From the NCBI RefSeq assembly GCF_000328475.2, contig NC_026497.1, positions 186,001 to 250,000 of the forward strand: DNA of 64,000 nt. The letters run 5' to 3'. Under the pieces are notes generated by a model. That model was not told where the DNA came from and made no database searches. It saw only the letters and a list, made by a program, of their open reading frames with translations. This document shows, one piece after another, positions 36,939 through 46,719 of the stretch. The stretch is from Mycosarcoma maydis. Taxonomy: Eukaryota > Basidiomycota > Ustilaginomycetes > Ustilaginales. The translations under genes were made by a program, and so were the position numbers. Positions within the stretch are counted from its first letter, which is position 1; every line of letters starts with the position of its first letter.

Positions 36939-39914
36939 ATGCCCATCTTGACGTCCTTACGCCAGAGACCGACTTATCTCTACGTCAAGGTATACTGCCT
37001 CTGTGCGCTCGTCACTCTTTTTCAAGCAGCTCCCGTATCTTCTCGCATTCCACAACTCGGACAGACCCTCCAACTCAGCAAGTACAGCCTCATACGGACA
37101 CGTTTGGGTCCACGTATTGTACCTGTCGAAGAAGCCACTCCTCTGCTGAGCCACCACGCCTCGACGTCTTCGCAAGCTGACCACCCTCAATCACCAAACG
37201 AGGTCATTATCTCGAGCGATGTACTTGGCCAAGGCGAACAAGGGTCCGTGATCAAAAAGCTTCTGAGACGATGGTCGGGTAGAGCAAGGGATCTCGCCCA
37301 TGTCAAACGCCTGCTCGCTGCTGATGCCAAGGATACTAAGGCCTATCCCGAGCTTCACTGGGATGCAAATGTCCGTAGGTCCTCAGCGCTGCATCCTGAG
37401 GAGGTCAATTTTTTGCGCAAAAGACAGCAACGCTTGTCATCGCAAGGTCAAGACCATCTGAAACGCTTCCTCAACCTTCCAGCAGCAGAGAAAGTGGACC
37501 CCCGCGATGTGCCACTGGTTGCACTCGGCGGTTCGGGTGGCGGCTACCGAGCCATGTACGGCTTTGCAGGCTTGATCGCCGCAGCCAAACGTTCCAAGCT
37601 GTGGGACTGCATTTCCTGGGCTGGAGGAGTGAGCGGAAGCTGTTGGACGCTGGCCGCCTATTACAGCATCGCATATCAAGATGCAGACCGTCTCGTCAGG
37701 CACTATCTAGCTGTTGCAACCGAGCTTGCGCATCCCATGAGCGTCCATGCGCTAGATACAGTGGCAAGAAGCAGCCGTGGTGTCTACTTCCTACTGGGTC
37801 CCCTTGTACGCAAAGCGCAAGCTGGTATAGTGGGACTTGGCATCATGGATCTCTATGCCACACTGACCACCTCGTACCAATTCTTGTCAAGAGAACCGAG
37901 AGCGAGACTGAGCAGAGCCAGCTTTCAGTTCTCCAAAGTCTGGTCTCGATCGGGGATCAGCTCTGGACACGAGCCTCTGCCCATCTTCACGGCTGTCCGT
38001 GTAGCACCTCACGATGCACCAGGTGTCCGACCGCATTCCGACTCATCGCTCAGCAAGGGTCAGCCCCCAAAACGCGCCCTCACACAGCATCAGTCGGCAG
38101 CGTCGACTGCGCTAGCGCCCGACCGCGCCTCGTACGTTTCAGATCCACCGTCGAATGCTCAATTATCGTCTGCCGTTGATAACAGAACAGATGTGTTTGC
38201 CCTCCCTGCTGCTAAAGGGTACTTTCAGTGGTTCGAGGCGACTCCGCTCGAAGTTGGAAGTGCCGATGTACAAGGCTATATCCCAACGTGGGCGTGGGGT
38301 CGTCCGTTCGTTTCTGGCCGCTCGCTGGACCGTAGACCAGAAGGATCTCTTTCTCTTCTGTTGGGTCAGTGCACAAGCGCTCCTGCAGGCCCACTGACTG
38401 GCTACATCACAGCTCTGCTGGCGTCCCTGCCAAAGGGCACCGCCATGTCACGCACCCTGCACTTTTTCAACAACTTTGTCCGGATGAAGCGATGGGAGCG
38501 CAGATGGGGAAATCCACTTCGTGCAGGTGACGAGCCCAATCCATTTTACGGCCTCAATGTCTCTCCTGTGTCCAGAATCAGTGGTAACAGCGTAGCGACC
38601 ACCAGCATCCTAGGCATCGGCATCGATATTTTGCATGTACCGCGCCTACGGCAGCTCGCACAGCGTCGCAAGTGCTTATCAAATGACGTCTCGGCTGGTG
38701 CGAACGAGTGCTCCAAAGGTCATCGGATAGGCGAGCTGGCAGCATTGAATAAGCTAGCCAAACGTATCCTTTGCGAATCGGAGTGGGAGGAGTATCACGA
38801 TCTCGCACAATCTCAGTCCGAGACCTCTGCCACGTACACGCACCTCGAGCAGTTCATCGCAAATCGATGGAGTGCAAAAGAAGCTGCTTACAAGGCATTG
38901 TACCCGAAATGGGTCGTCTCTTGGAAAGAGCTTTGCGTGCATAAGCCTGGTGCTTCAGATGGAAGCGTCAACGTTGGTCCGCTTGAGCAAAAAGGCTTTC
39001 GCACCAGGAAGCCCTCGCTGTCTTTTTCGGAAGAGTGGCGATCAAAGCATCCAGATATCTCGTCGATACCCAAGCTCCACCTTAGCCTTTCGCACGATGG
39101 CGAGTATGTAGTGGCCAACGTGCTAGTTGAAGACACGACCACTTTTTTGAACAATGCAAAGACAAGGAATGCTGAGGCATTTGACGAACTTAGCGTCTCG
39201 CTTCCGTCTTACGACGCAAACCTGGGCACGTTGGAGGATGGTACCGAGTTAGAGCTGGGTAGCAATCCTTTATCGCTTCCAGCCGTCACACAGGCGCAGA
39301 GTACAGACAAGGTGGAAGACGACACCAAACGCAGCACTCCATGGGAATCACAAGGACGCATCCGACTCATGGATGCGGGCATGTCCAACAACCTTCCAAA
39401 CCACATTCTGGCACGCAAAGAACGCTCCGCCGACATCATCATCGCCTTTGATGCCTCTTCCGACGTACAAGCAGGCTCAGCAATGCAACGCATTCACAAT
39501 TTCGCCGACGACTGCCAAATCACGCTATCGGACCAAACGCATCTCTTTGACCCGATCCAACCTGTTTGCACAGACCAGGAGAACAAGGTGGATCGATCGA
39601 TCGAATTGAAATTTCTCGACCAGTACGCACGAGTTCTACAAGGCGTACGGGATGAGGACGGATCGACGTTCTGGCTGATCTACTGCCCTTTGCTGCCCAA
39701 TCCTACAAATCCAGGGTATGATCCGAGCACTTCATCGTTCAGCAACTCGTACAACCTCGTTTGGACGCCTTCGCAGGTCAGGACATTGTTGGCGACTTCA
39801 GAGGCGAATCTGGAACTGTATGCTCTGCAAATGGTCAGACAGGTGATGCGCAAAATGTACTATGATAAGAAGGCTGCACGTCTTGCCTCCGCCTGCTTTC
39901 CGAACAATGTTTGA
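36939..39914 (+). CDS. cPLA2-type phospholipase with a nested holo-ACP synthase domain
   Basis: 991 residues, one exon. The first 60 residues have several Arg/Lys and no acidic residue, with a hydrophobic stretch (about 13-31), suggesting mitochondrial targeting or an N-terminal anchor. A cPLA2-family catalytic domain begins near 185: VALGGSGGGYRAMYGF (oxyanion Arg) and AGGVSGSCW with nucleophile Ser232. The matching catalytic Asp812 is in RIRLMDAGMSNNLP, followed by a C-terminal lipase part (ADIIIAFDASSDVQ). Between NPFYGL (about 536) and Asp812 lies a full AcpS-type phosphopantetheinyl transferase (about 554-732): GIGIDILHVPRL with metal-binding Asp563, ANRWSAKEAAYKALYP with Glu648, and LHLSLSHDGEYVVANVLVE. 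AcpS transfers phosphopantetheine from CoA to acyl carrier protein. The frame is continuous and both halves keep their key residues. Whether both activities operate in one chain is inference. Confidence 0.88.
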   Translation: MPILTSLRQRPTYLYVKVYCLCALVTLFQAAPVSSRIPQLGQTLQLSKYSLIRTRLGPRIVPVEEATPLLSHHASTSSQADHPQSPNEVIISSDVLGQGEQGSVIKKLLRRWSGRARDLAHVKRLLAADAKDTKAYPELHWDANVRRSSALHPEEVNFLRKRQQRLSSQGQDHLKRFLNLPAAEKVDPRDVPLVALGGSGGGYRAMYGFAGLIAAAKRSKLWDCISWAGGVSGSCWTLAAYYSIAYQDADRLVRHYLAVATELAHPMSVHALDTVARSSRGVYFLLGPLVRKAQAGIVGLGIMDLYATLTTSYQFLSREPRARLSRASFQFSKVWSRSGISSGHEPLPIFTAVRVAPHDAPGVRPHSDSSLSKGQPPKRALTQHQSAASTALAPDRASYVSDPPSNAQLSSAVDNRTDVFALPAAKGYFQWFEATPLEVGSADVQGYIPTWAWGRPFVSGRSLDRRPEGSLSLLLGQCTSAPAGPLTGYITALLASLPKGTAMSRTLHFFNNFVRMKRWERRWGNPLRAGDEPNPFYGLNVSPVSRISGNSVATTSILGIGIDILHVPRLRQLAQRRKCLSNDVSAGANECSKGHRIGELAALNKLAKRILCESEWEEYHDLAQSQSETSATYTHLEQFIANRWSAKEAAYKALYPKWVVSWKELCVHKPGASDGSVNVGPLEQKGFRTRKPSLSFSEEWRSKHPDISSIPKLHLSLSHDGEYVVANVLVEDTTTFLNNAKTRNAEAFDELSVSLPSYDANLGTLEDGTELELGSNPLSLPAVTQAQSTDKVEDDTKRSTPWESQGRIRLMDAGMSNNLPNHILARKERSADIIIAFDASSDVQAGSAMQRIHNFADDCQITLSDQTHLFDPIQPVCTDQENKVDRSIELKFLDQYARVLQGVRDEDGSTFWLIYCPLLPNPTNPGYDPSTSSFSNSYNLVWTPSQVRTLLATSEANLELYALQMVRQVMRKMYYDKKAARLASACFPNNV

Positions 39915-40001
39915 AGTATAGGTCCGATTCACACTGACAGACGTATAAGCATCGTGCAGCGTTGCTTGCTGATCCGAGCCGCTTCTGGGCTAATGTGTGT
40001 T

Positions 40002-41279
40002 CTATGTGTTTTTCAGCAACCAGCCATCGACCCAATTGGCGCGTGTATCGGTCTGCGGTTCCGAAGCGCTCAGATGTCGCCAGAGACTCTCGAGTCTCCT
40101 CACTGCCTTGTCTCTATTCTCTTGGCTGTTATCCGGTTTCAACGCCTCTTCTATCGTTTCTTTGAGGACCGGAGAGACGCCGTATACGTCGTCGATGTAG
40201 GTGGAGGCTCCAAACCAACGGGTGATCTTACGAATGACTGCTCTTCCCCTATCATCCACGCTTTCGCTCTCTGTGACATGGGACGACTCTTGGCGTCCTG
40301 TTGAGGCAAAGATACTCGAAAGTGCGTCTTGGGGAGTGCGAGCGTAGACGCCTTGTTGTGCAGCTCGGTTGTCGGGGCGTGGGATGACGAGGTCGCGTTG
40401 CGATTGCGTCGAGGCTTGCGCTTCGGCGAGTGCAAGGTGCAAGGCTGCTTGTTCGCGCGTAAAGCTCGGGTGCGAAGGCGAAGGTGCGCGGTAGTGCGGT
40501 GAGAATTGCGAGAGCACTGTTTCTGATAAACGCGTCGTGGGTGTGGGTGCTGATGCTTGTGCATGCGACTCTTCGGCGTCGAGCAGTGCAATGATGTCGT
40601 CGGATTGCACAAGCGGGGCTGCGACCACAAAACTCGCATTCGACGCTTGGGCAGGTGCTACTGACTGGTCCTTTCGCACCGACGCATGCAGAGGTGCATC
40701 CAAGTCGGTGTATGTGTCAACGCGTCTCGCGGTTGTCGGATCCAAGCCAGTCGCCTGCCACCGAATCGGTGCTTGCTGAGCTGCATCCCAGCTGTGCTCC
40801 AACTTGTCGACTCCTTGTCCGATCGTATCCTGCGCCAATTCCTCCTTTGCCGCAGTCTCGCTGCTGCCCTCGTTCAGCATCAAGCCACGTTGGAAGTGCT
40901 CAAACATCTTCTCCGCTTCAGCTGATGCTTCCCCAACTCCACTTGCCGAGGAACGAAACGTACCGGTGCGCGAGCTTTCCACTGTCGAATCAGCTGCGGT
41001 GGGTGATGAGCGCAGATCTTGGACCAACCAATCTCTCAACTCACCACTGCGTTCTGCCGACGACGAGCCGAAACGCTGAGGATCGTGCTTGCCACTGGCG
41101 CCGATGGTTTGCATCACCGAGCTGAGCTGTGACGATGCCATTGTGGTGCGCAGTGCTGCTGCTAAGCTCTGAGCCGTGCTGTTGGAACGCGTAGCTTGAT
41201 CGCTTCGAGCATCTTGTTCTTCATCGCGTCCAGATGACCGAGCTGGCGCTTTGCCTTTGCCCTTCGACTCGTCCGCCAT
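40002..41279 (-). CDS. Protein of unknown function, Ser/Ala/Gln-rich
   Basis: 425 residues from the first ATG in the frame (41277-41279, MADESKGKGKAPARSS); the open frame extends upstream without an ATG. The sequence is polar, rich in Ser, Ala and Gln, with a short helical segment AEKMFEHFQRGLML and a more ordered, Trp-containing C-terminus (VIRKITRWFGASTYIDDVYG, LESLWRHLSA, ending WVDGWLLKNT). Several Trp-hydrophobic short motifs (LRDWLVQDL, IRWQATGL) could be peptide-docking sites. I recognise no family. It converges on the PLA2-ACPS gene with about 87 bp between stops, and its composition and frame preservation support a real gene. Confidence 0.7.
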   Translation of the reverse strand: MADESKGKGKAPARSSGRDEEQDARSDQATRSNSTAQSLAAALRTTMASSQLSSVMQTIGASGKHDPQRFGSSSAERSGELRDWLVQDLRSSPTAADSTVESSRTGTFRSSASGVGEASAEAEKMFEHFQRGLMLNEGSSETAAKEELAQDTIGQGVDKLEHSWDAAQQAPIRWQATGLDPTTARRVDTYTDLDAPLHASVRKDQSVAPAQASNASFVVAAPLVQSDDIIALLDAEESHAQASAPTPTTRLSETVLSQFSPHYRAPSPSHPSFTREQAALHLALAEAQASTQSQRDLVIPRPDNRAAQQGVYARTPQDALSSIFASTGRQESSHVTESESVDDRGRAVIRKITRWFGASTYIDDVYGVSPVLKETIEEALKPDNSQENRDKAVRRLESLWRHLSASEPQTDTRANWVDGWLLKNT

Positions 41280-41953
41280 CCTTCTGCACGCTCGAGCAAA
41301 ACTCGGCTTCGCAAGTACCGTATCTGTGAGTCGTAGTAAAGTGCCTACTTGCAGTAGAGACTGTGCTGTTGTCCCGTGGCTCGTGGCTCGTGGTTGTCGC
41401 CAGTGCAGCCAAGTTCGAGTTCTCCACAATTCACGATTCGTGCTTGTGCGTCAAGTCACCCTGACACAATACTCACACTCCGTCTCGGCGTGTGAAAGAA
41501 ATTGCGCAATGAAATCTCCGAATCCCGAACCCGCCCGATTACCGCCGCTCGTGACTCTCCCCTCTCCCCTCTCCACTTATACACCAAAGCTCAGTTTTAG
41601 CACGAAATCAGACAGACGCCGCGGAAAGAGTGAGCAACATCTGCAATGCACGACCGTTGATGTGATATGTCAAGAGAAACACGGCTATGCGTCTAGTGCT
41701 ACTGTGACGAAAATCCGAAAATGATGGATGCTAAGGAAAACAATTGTGAATGACGGGCTAGAACGACAGCATGAACGGGACGCGATGAGCCATTGGCCAG
41801 AACTGGGGCCATGGAAAATTCGATTTTGTGAGAGGGTATCTGAAGACGATTCGAGGAGACTGGATAACAGCGTCACGGTACAAGGCGGGAGGTATGAGAA
41901 AGAGACAGAAGATGGAGAATGGAGAATGGAGAATGGAGAATGGAGAATGGAGA
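41280..41953. other. Intergenic region with GGAGAAT minisatellite
   Basis: 674 bp between the unknown gene's start and the stop of the pseudo-DEAD-box gene. Five GGAGAAT units at 41914-41948 lie immediately next to that stop codon. Confidence 0.5.
41914..41948. repeat. Five-unit tandem of heptamer GGAGAAT
   Basis: Five perfect 7-bp units in the presumed 3' UTR of the pseudo-DEAD-box gene, ending five bases before its stop codon. Confidence 0.95.
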
Positions 41954-44900
41954 TCAAAAGTTGAGGATCTGCTTCGGATCCATAGGCAGCTCCGCCATCT
42001 TACACCCAAGATGGCACTCGAGTGTCCTAAGCATCTCGACATCGCCTCTAGGCCCACCTGAGGCGGTGACGACATTCACACACACGCTAGGCCTTGCCAT
42101 ACCCCCAGCGGCAGCGCAACTGATCTTGTCCTTGTACTCCTCGACAGAGCGAGGCATGTCGTAGAACACAACGAGCGGAATCTGATGCACTTCTTTGGGG
42201 TTGACGGCTAGCTCGCACACCACAAGCGCCTTGCATGGACGACTGTTTGTGTTGTTGCCGCCGTACCCTCCCGGCGTGGCAAATGTAGCGCTGCTGGCGA
42301 CATTGTAGTTGGTCCCAAACTGTGAAGTGGGCGACCGGAATCTTGCCAGCGTCTGTTGACGCGTGTACGAGTTCATGTCGCGGTTCAGACCCAGCGCTTC
42401 AATGCCTTTGGATGAGAGCTTGTAGATGAGCGCTTCTTGCGTTGCAATGTTGGCGCAGTAGATGACTGTCTGGCCAAAGTCAATGTCTTCGAGCAGATCC
42501 GAGATCAGGTCGAGCTTCATCTCCCCGGCAGGATTGTGAGAAAGACCCGGGATCGGGCTTGCTGTACCCATGCCGCCGTTCGAGGTCACAGCTACATAGA
42601 GATAGTACTGTCGCAGACCCTTCAACGCGGACATCATGGGATCCTTGGCTGTGCTGATGCTCGAGTTGACTGGATGCGCACCAAGAGCATTGGTGGGCTG
42701 CGAAACGTCGCGCTGAGAGCTCATGGTCTGCATGGCTGAGCCTAGGCCATGAGGTCCTCCCTTGGTGAATGAGCCGCCTGGACCCGACTGCATAGTAGTG
42801 CCGCCACCAGCCGTGCCTGCACCATCACGACGAACAAGCACGCGCACCGATTCGCGAAGATGAATCGACTGTGCAAAGTTTAGCACATCCTGGGGCACGG
42901 TGTTCGAAAAGAGTGCGACCTGTCGATCGATTGTGGCTGCTGCGCTTGTAGAGCTTCCCAGGTTCTCGTTCGGCTTTTCGAACGGCGCAAAGATTGTGTT
43001 GCCGCTACCTTGAGGCAACCCTGGGCTGAGGCCTCCAGCATCTCTGGCCGTATTTGCACTCACAGTTGGCAAAGGCAGTACTCGAAGCATTGTGCTAACG
43101 TGATCAGCTAGGTTTCGAGCAATGAGCTGATCTACCTCGTCCAAAACCACGATTCGTGCCTCGTTTGGCTTGATTGTAGCGCTTCCTGGCCCTTTGCCGT
43201 GGACATGCAGAGAGGAAGCGTTGTTGGTCATGTAAGTGAACAGCTCGCTCATTTTCTGCGGGGTGCCAACTACAACGTGTGGCCATGCCTGAACGAGCGA
43301 TTGGGCCTCGTGGTGAACGTCAGTGCAGCTGGCCGCGACCATGTGCACACGGATGCCAAGAGGGGCGCCAAGACCCAAAGCCATGCGCTGCGCCTGGGTT
43401 GCCTGATCAACGGTGGTCGACACGATCAGTGCAATCGGACCACGGTTGGACGCAGTCTGTCCGGGGCCGCCAGTTTCGTTGAGGACGTTGAGAACCAGTT
43501 GCAACGAAGGAATGACATACGATGCGATCCTTTCCTGTGTGGGCGGAGCTTGGGCGATGATATCGCTTCCCCGCAGAAGGAAGGGCAAGGCGCGTTGCTG
43601 GATCTTGTTTGGCGGTCCGAGGCCATACTTGAGAATGGAGCGCAGCAAGTCAGGATGCAGATTGAGATGCTCCCACTTGGACACAACCGCGTTGGGTTGG
43701 ATCATACCAGTGCCAGCCTGAGCTGCGTTGGTTGTGCCAGGTGCGGCCTCGTCGAGGTTTGGACCTGCTCCAGTTGTACTGCCGGCTTGACTAGGACCTT
43801 GGCCGCGGGCGTTACCGCTCTGGCCGGATGAGTTCCAACGTCGATCCGCGCCGTGGTCTTGTCCCCGAACGTTGGGTCCGCTCCAGCCTCGATTGTTACC
43901 TGAGGGACGTGGACTGAGCGTGTTCAAGGACGCAAACGACCCATTGGGGCCTGTATTGAATGATCCGTTGGGATTGCTGCCAACACGAGGCGAAGCAGCG
44001 CGCTCGAGAGCGCCTGGACCTCCCAATTGGGGCGTTCCTAGCATTCCGCCCGTCGATCCAAGGCCCAAACCTGTAAGCGAAGGTGTCGAAGGGGGTACAG
44101 CGCTGCCTAGACCGTTACTCTGTAGTGTCAGCAGGTGAGAGACGCTGTTGGCCAGAGCACTAACTTGGGCGTTGAGCGAGCGCATTTCCTCGGTTGTGTA
44201 GCCTCCCGCTGCCGCTGCGCCCTGCGTGAGGTTTGCTCCGCTGTTGGAGAGACTTGATGGAGGGAGTGCTTTGGTACGCTCGAGCAGGAGCGAAACATTT
44301 CGAGAAATGCCCGAGATCTGGCGTGAGAAGTCCTTCATGCCACTCTCTACTCGCGTCAGACGTTCGAGCATGTCTTTGATTACGGCTGACTCGACTGTGG
44401 CCTCTTCAAAAGGGCCTGTAGGCTTGTCCAAGATGTAGCCTGCAGAAACGGAGCGAAGAGGCGGCTGGTTCGGAAAGCCCGAGCCGCTAAGCGGGCTTCC
44501 GACGGGCGAATGGGCGATGGAAGGACCACCGTTTCCGATCGTCGCTGCTGTAGGCGAGAGTAAGCCACCGGACAGATTCATATAGGATGGAACCGCCAAT
44601 GTTGGAGTCATACGACCAGCTGCTGCTGTTGCTGCTGCTAATGCTATGTCCGAACGGCCGCTCCGTCCCAACGAGCCTGAATTCAAGCTAGGAGAGATAT
44701 GATAACTTGTGTGCCCCAGCTGGTTGTCAAATGCCGACTTGAGAGACGGGTCCACGGGCCCGTGGTTGAATTGAGCCGAGGATGGGCGTTTTGACGCGAG
44801 GTCGAGACCTCCAAAGGCAGCATCAGTGTCGATACTGTGCGAAGCCAAAGGGGAAACGGAAACATGGTTGCCTTGGCTGCTGACTGGTCTTGCCGAGGCA

Positions 44901-45616
44901 GAGGCGGAAACGTCGCGGCTAGAAGGATGCACCCAAGAGCTTGGCCGAGGTCTGCCAAAATTGGAGCTTGATACATCGTGGCTGAGCGTAGAGGGAGACC
45001 GGCCAAAGGACAGAGCTGCCACCTGATCGTCCTGGTCGAAAGTGTGCTGCGCATCGAGGAAGAGTCTCGGAGTGCCAAACTCTGATTCGCCACTGGTATT
45101 GTTTCGATCGTGCGAACCGGCCCCGTTTTCATGGAGAGACGGCGATCGGACAGGTACTGAGAGGCCAACCTGCGCATGCATAGATCCTGGCAAAGGCGAA
45201 CGCGAGTTGGCTGAACGGAAGCTTTGCGTCGAAGCGGCGAAACTGTTGGATCGGCTGACCTCCGCTTGCTTCTGGCCATGACTGCTGGAGACAGCGCTGG
45301 TCCGAGTGCCGCCTATAACCCCAGCCCGAGGTACCGCATTAGTCATAGCAGAGTCAACAGATCTAACGGAATCATCCACGGCTATATTTGCACTGCTCCT
45401 GGCAGAGATGGCAGAGTTGGAGCGAGCAGGTGCGCCAGGCTTGTTGGGCAACGGATGAGTTCCGACACGCGAGGATTCGCCGCGTTCCAATGCGGTGTTT
45501 AGCGGCGTGCCTGCACCAAGGCCGCTCTGTTGATCCGCACCGGATGCGCCGATCCCGTTCTGAGAGGCATTGTTAGACCAGATGCTGTTTCCAGGCAGGA
45601 AAGGTGAGACCGACAT
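41954..45616 (-). CDS. Degenerate DEAD-box-like protein (pseudo-helicase) with long Ser/Gly-rich N-terminus
   Basis: 1220 residues, one exon. About 640 residues of Ser/Gly/Asn/Pro-rich sequence, containing a poly-Ala run and a predicted coiled coil near 410-450 (LERLTRVESGMKDFSRQISG), precede a two-RecA-domain core. The Q-motif region is recognisable (YGLGPPNKIQQRALPFLLRG) and so is the fold order. The ATPase motifs are altered: motif I, normally AxxGxGKT, reads AQAPPTQER; motif Ia reads STTVDQATQA; motif II reads LDEVDQLI, not DEAD; motif III reads FSNT; and the motif VI region reads YKDKISCAAAGGMARP instead of HRIGRxGR. Binding of eIF4A-like partners or RNA without ATP hydrolysis is plausible. 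The nearest relatives by pattern are eIF4A/FAL1/DDX-type helicases. Confidence 0.8.
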   Translation of the reverse strand: MSVSPFLPGNSIWSNNASQNGIGASGADQQSGLGAGTPLNTALERGESSRVGTHPLPNKPGAPARSNSAISARSSANIAVDDSVRSVDSAMTNAVPRAGVIGGTRTSAVSSSHGQKQAEVSRSNSFAASTQSFRSANSRSPLPGSMHAQVGLSVPVRSPSLHENGAGSHDRNNTSGESEFGTPRLFLDAQHTFDQDDQVAALSFGRSPSTLSHDVSSSNFGRPRPSSWVHPSSRDVSASASARPVSSQGNHVSVSPLASHSIDTDAAFGGLDLASKRPSSAQFNHGPVDPSLKSAFDNQLGHTSYHISPSLNSGSLGRSGRSDIALAAATAAAGRMTPTLAVPSYMNLSGGLLSPTAATIGNGGPSIAHSPVGSPLSGSGFPNQPPLRSVSAGYILDKPTGPFEEATVESAVIKDMLERLTRVESGMKDFSRQISGISRNVSLLLERTKALPPSSLSNSGANLTQGAAAAGGYTTEEMRSLNAQVSALANSVSHLLTLQSNGLGSAVPPSTPSLTGLGLGSTGGMLGTPQLGGPGALERAASPRVGSNPNGSFNTGPNGSFASLNTLSPRPSGNNRGWSGPNVRGQDHGADRRWNSSGQSGNARGQGPSQAGSTTGAGPNLDEAAPGTTNAAQAGTGMIQPNAVVSKWEHLNLHPDLLRSILKYGLGPPNKIQQRALPFLLRGSDIIAQAPPTQERIASYVIPSLQLVLNVLNETGGPGQTASNRGPIALIVSTTVDQATQAQRMALGLGAPLGIRVHMVAASCTDVHHEAQSLVQAWPHVVVGTPQKMSELFTYMTNNASSLHVHGKGPGSATIKPNEARIVVLDEVDQLIARNLADHVSTMLRVLPLPTVSANTARDAGGLSPGLPQGSGNTIFAPFEKPNENLGSSTSAAATIDRQVALFSNTVPQDVLNFAQSIHLRESVRVLVRRDGAGTAGGGTTMQSGPGGSFTKGGPHGLGSAMQTMSSQRDVSQPTNALGAHPVNSSISTAKDPMMSALKGLRQYYLYVAVTSNGGMGTASPIPGLSHNPAGEMKLDLISDLLEDIDFGQTVIYCANIATQEALIYKLSSKGIEALGLNRDMNSYTRQQTLARFRSPTSQFGTNYNVASSATFATPGGYGGNNTNSRPCKALVVCELAVNPKEVHQIPLVVFYDMPRSVEEYKDKISCAAAGGMARPSVCVNVVTASGGPRGDVEMLRTLECHLGCKMAELPMDPKQILNF

Positions 45617-46719
45617 GTTGAGACGCTACGTTGAGCAGCTGAATCAGCTGCCCTTGTCACTTGCTCTCGGAGCCTTCGAGCACAACAGTAGCGTTCAGAG
45701 ACGAGACTCGGAGAGACTGCAAAGTTGTCGGATGGAACGTCAAAGTCGAAAGCTGAGCAGCGAGGAACCGAATCAAGTTCTCAACGGATAGTGGAACGGC
45801 ACCCAAGAGGTGTTGGTTGGGGTTTAGCGCGCCTTTGCCTGGCTTGACGAGGTAAACGAAAGGGTTTCTTTCGCGCTGAGCAGTAAAGCGAGCTCAAACT
45901 GTTGGAAAAAAAGAGAAACCTAGGTATACAGTATGTGTGCTGTGGAAAAGACACGTCAACCGACCTCAAGCCGAGTCGTGAGTCCAACCAACACTCAGGA
46001 CTCTTGCCCAATGCACTCTCGGACGCGCGCGCTCTCTTTCTCTCTCTCCCCTCTCAGTCTGACCTTCTGATAGGTCTCGTGATGTTTTCTCAATTCGTGA
46101 TTAGGGGTCCAATCAAGACATACAGTATCAAACCGCCGAGCCAGCGCAACACTACATGCAAGCGTGCTGTGCAACGCATGCAAAGCCAATCCACAGTTAC
46201 GATTTTTGATTTTTGATTTTTGATTTTTTTTTTTTGATTTTTGGGAGTTGGGCCTCATCGTCGATCGTGCAACTGTCACAAATTGAGCAGGGGCTTTCAT
46301 TCGTGATTAGCCTCTGTCCTGAGCAGTAGGCTGCGAGGCTGCGATTCTCATTGTGCCACTCTTGGATCGAAGGTCCGTGCAAAAAAAGCTCGTGCTGCCG
46401 AAAGGATGCAATCGCGACGGTCTGTAGGATGATGTGGTCTTACAACACATAGCCCATTGCACCTGGCGGCTGTGAACAGAAAAGGAGCTGGCCGTCACGA
46501 ATGAACTCAAGGTCTCAAACAGCGCCGCTATAGCAGAGCAACTATACAAAGCCTGAGGTGGACTCAGCACGTCGGGCGAAATGCTTAGCGGTGAGAAGGT
46601 ATAGTACAAATGATGACGCGTGGACTGCGATGACACAACAGCTCGTATCACAGCCAAGCCGTCACAGAGGATACGGAGGCTTGTATGACATGGAGTTACC
46701 TGATTGCACTATTAAGCAA
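45617..46719. other. Intergenic region with GATTTTT tandem repeat
   Basis: 1103 bp: promoter of the pseudo-DEAD-box gene and 3' region of SEC22. Tandem GATTTTT heptamers (46201-46221, then a T12 variant and one more unit to 46242) are the only structure seen; a CTCTCTTTCTCTCTCTCC tract lies near 46031. Confidence 0.45.
46201..46242. repeat. GATTTTT heptamer array interrupted by poly(T)
   Basis: Three perfect GATTTTT units, one expanded unit (GA plus 12 T) and one further GATTTTT. Confidence 0.9.
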
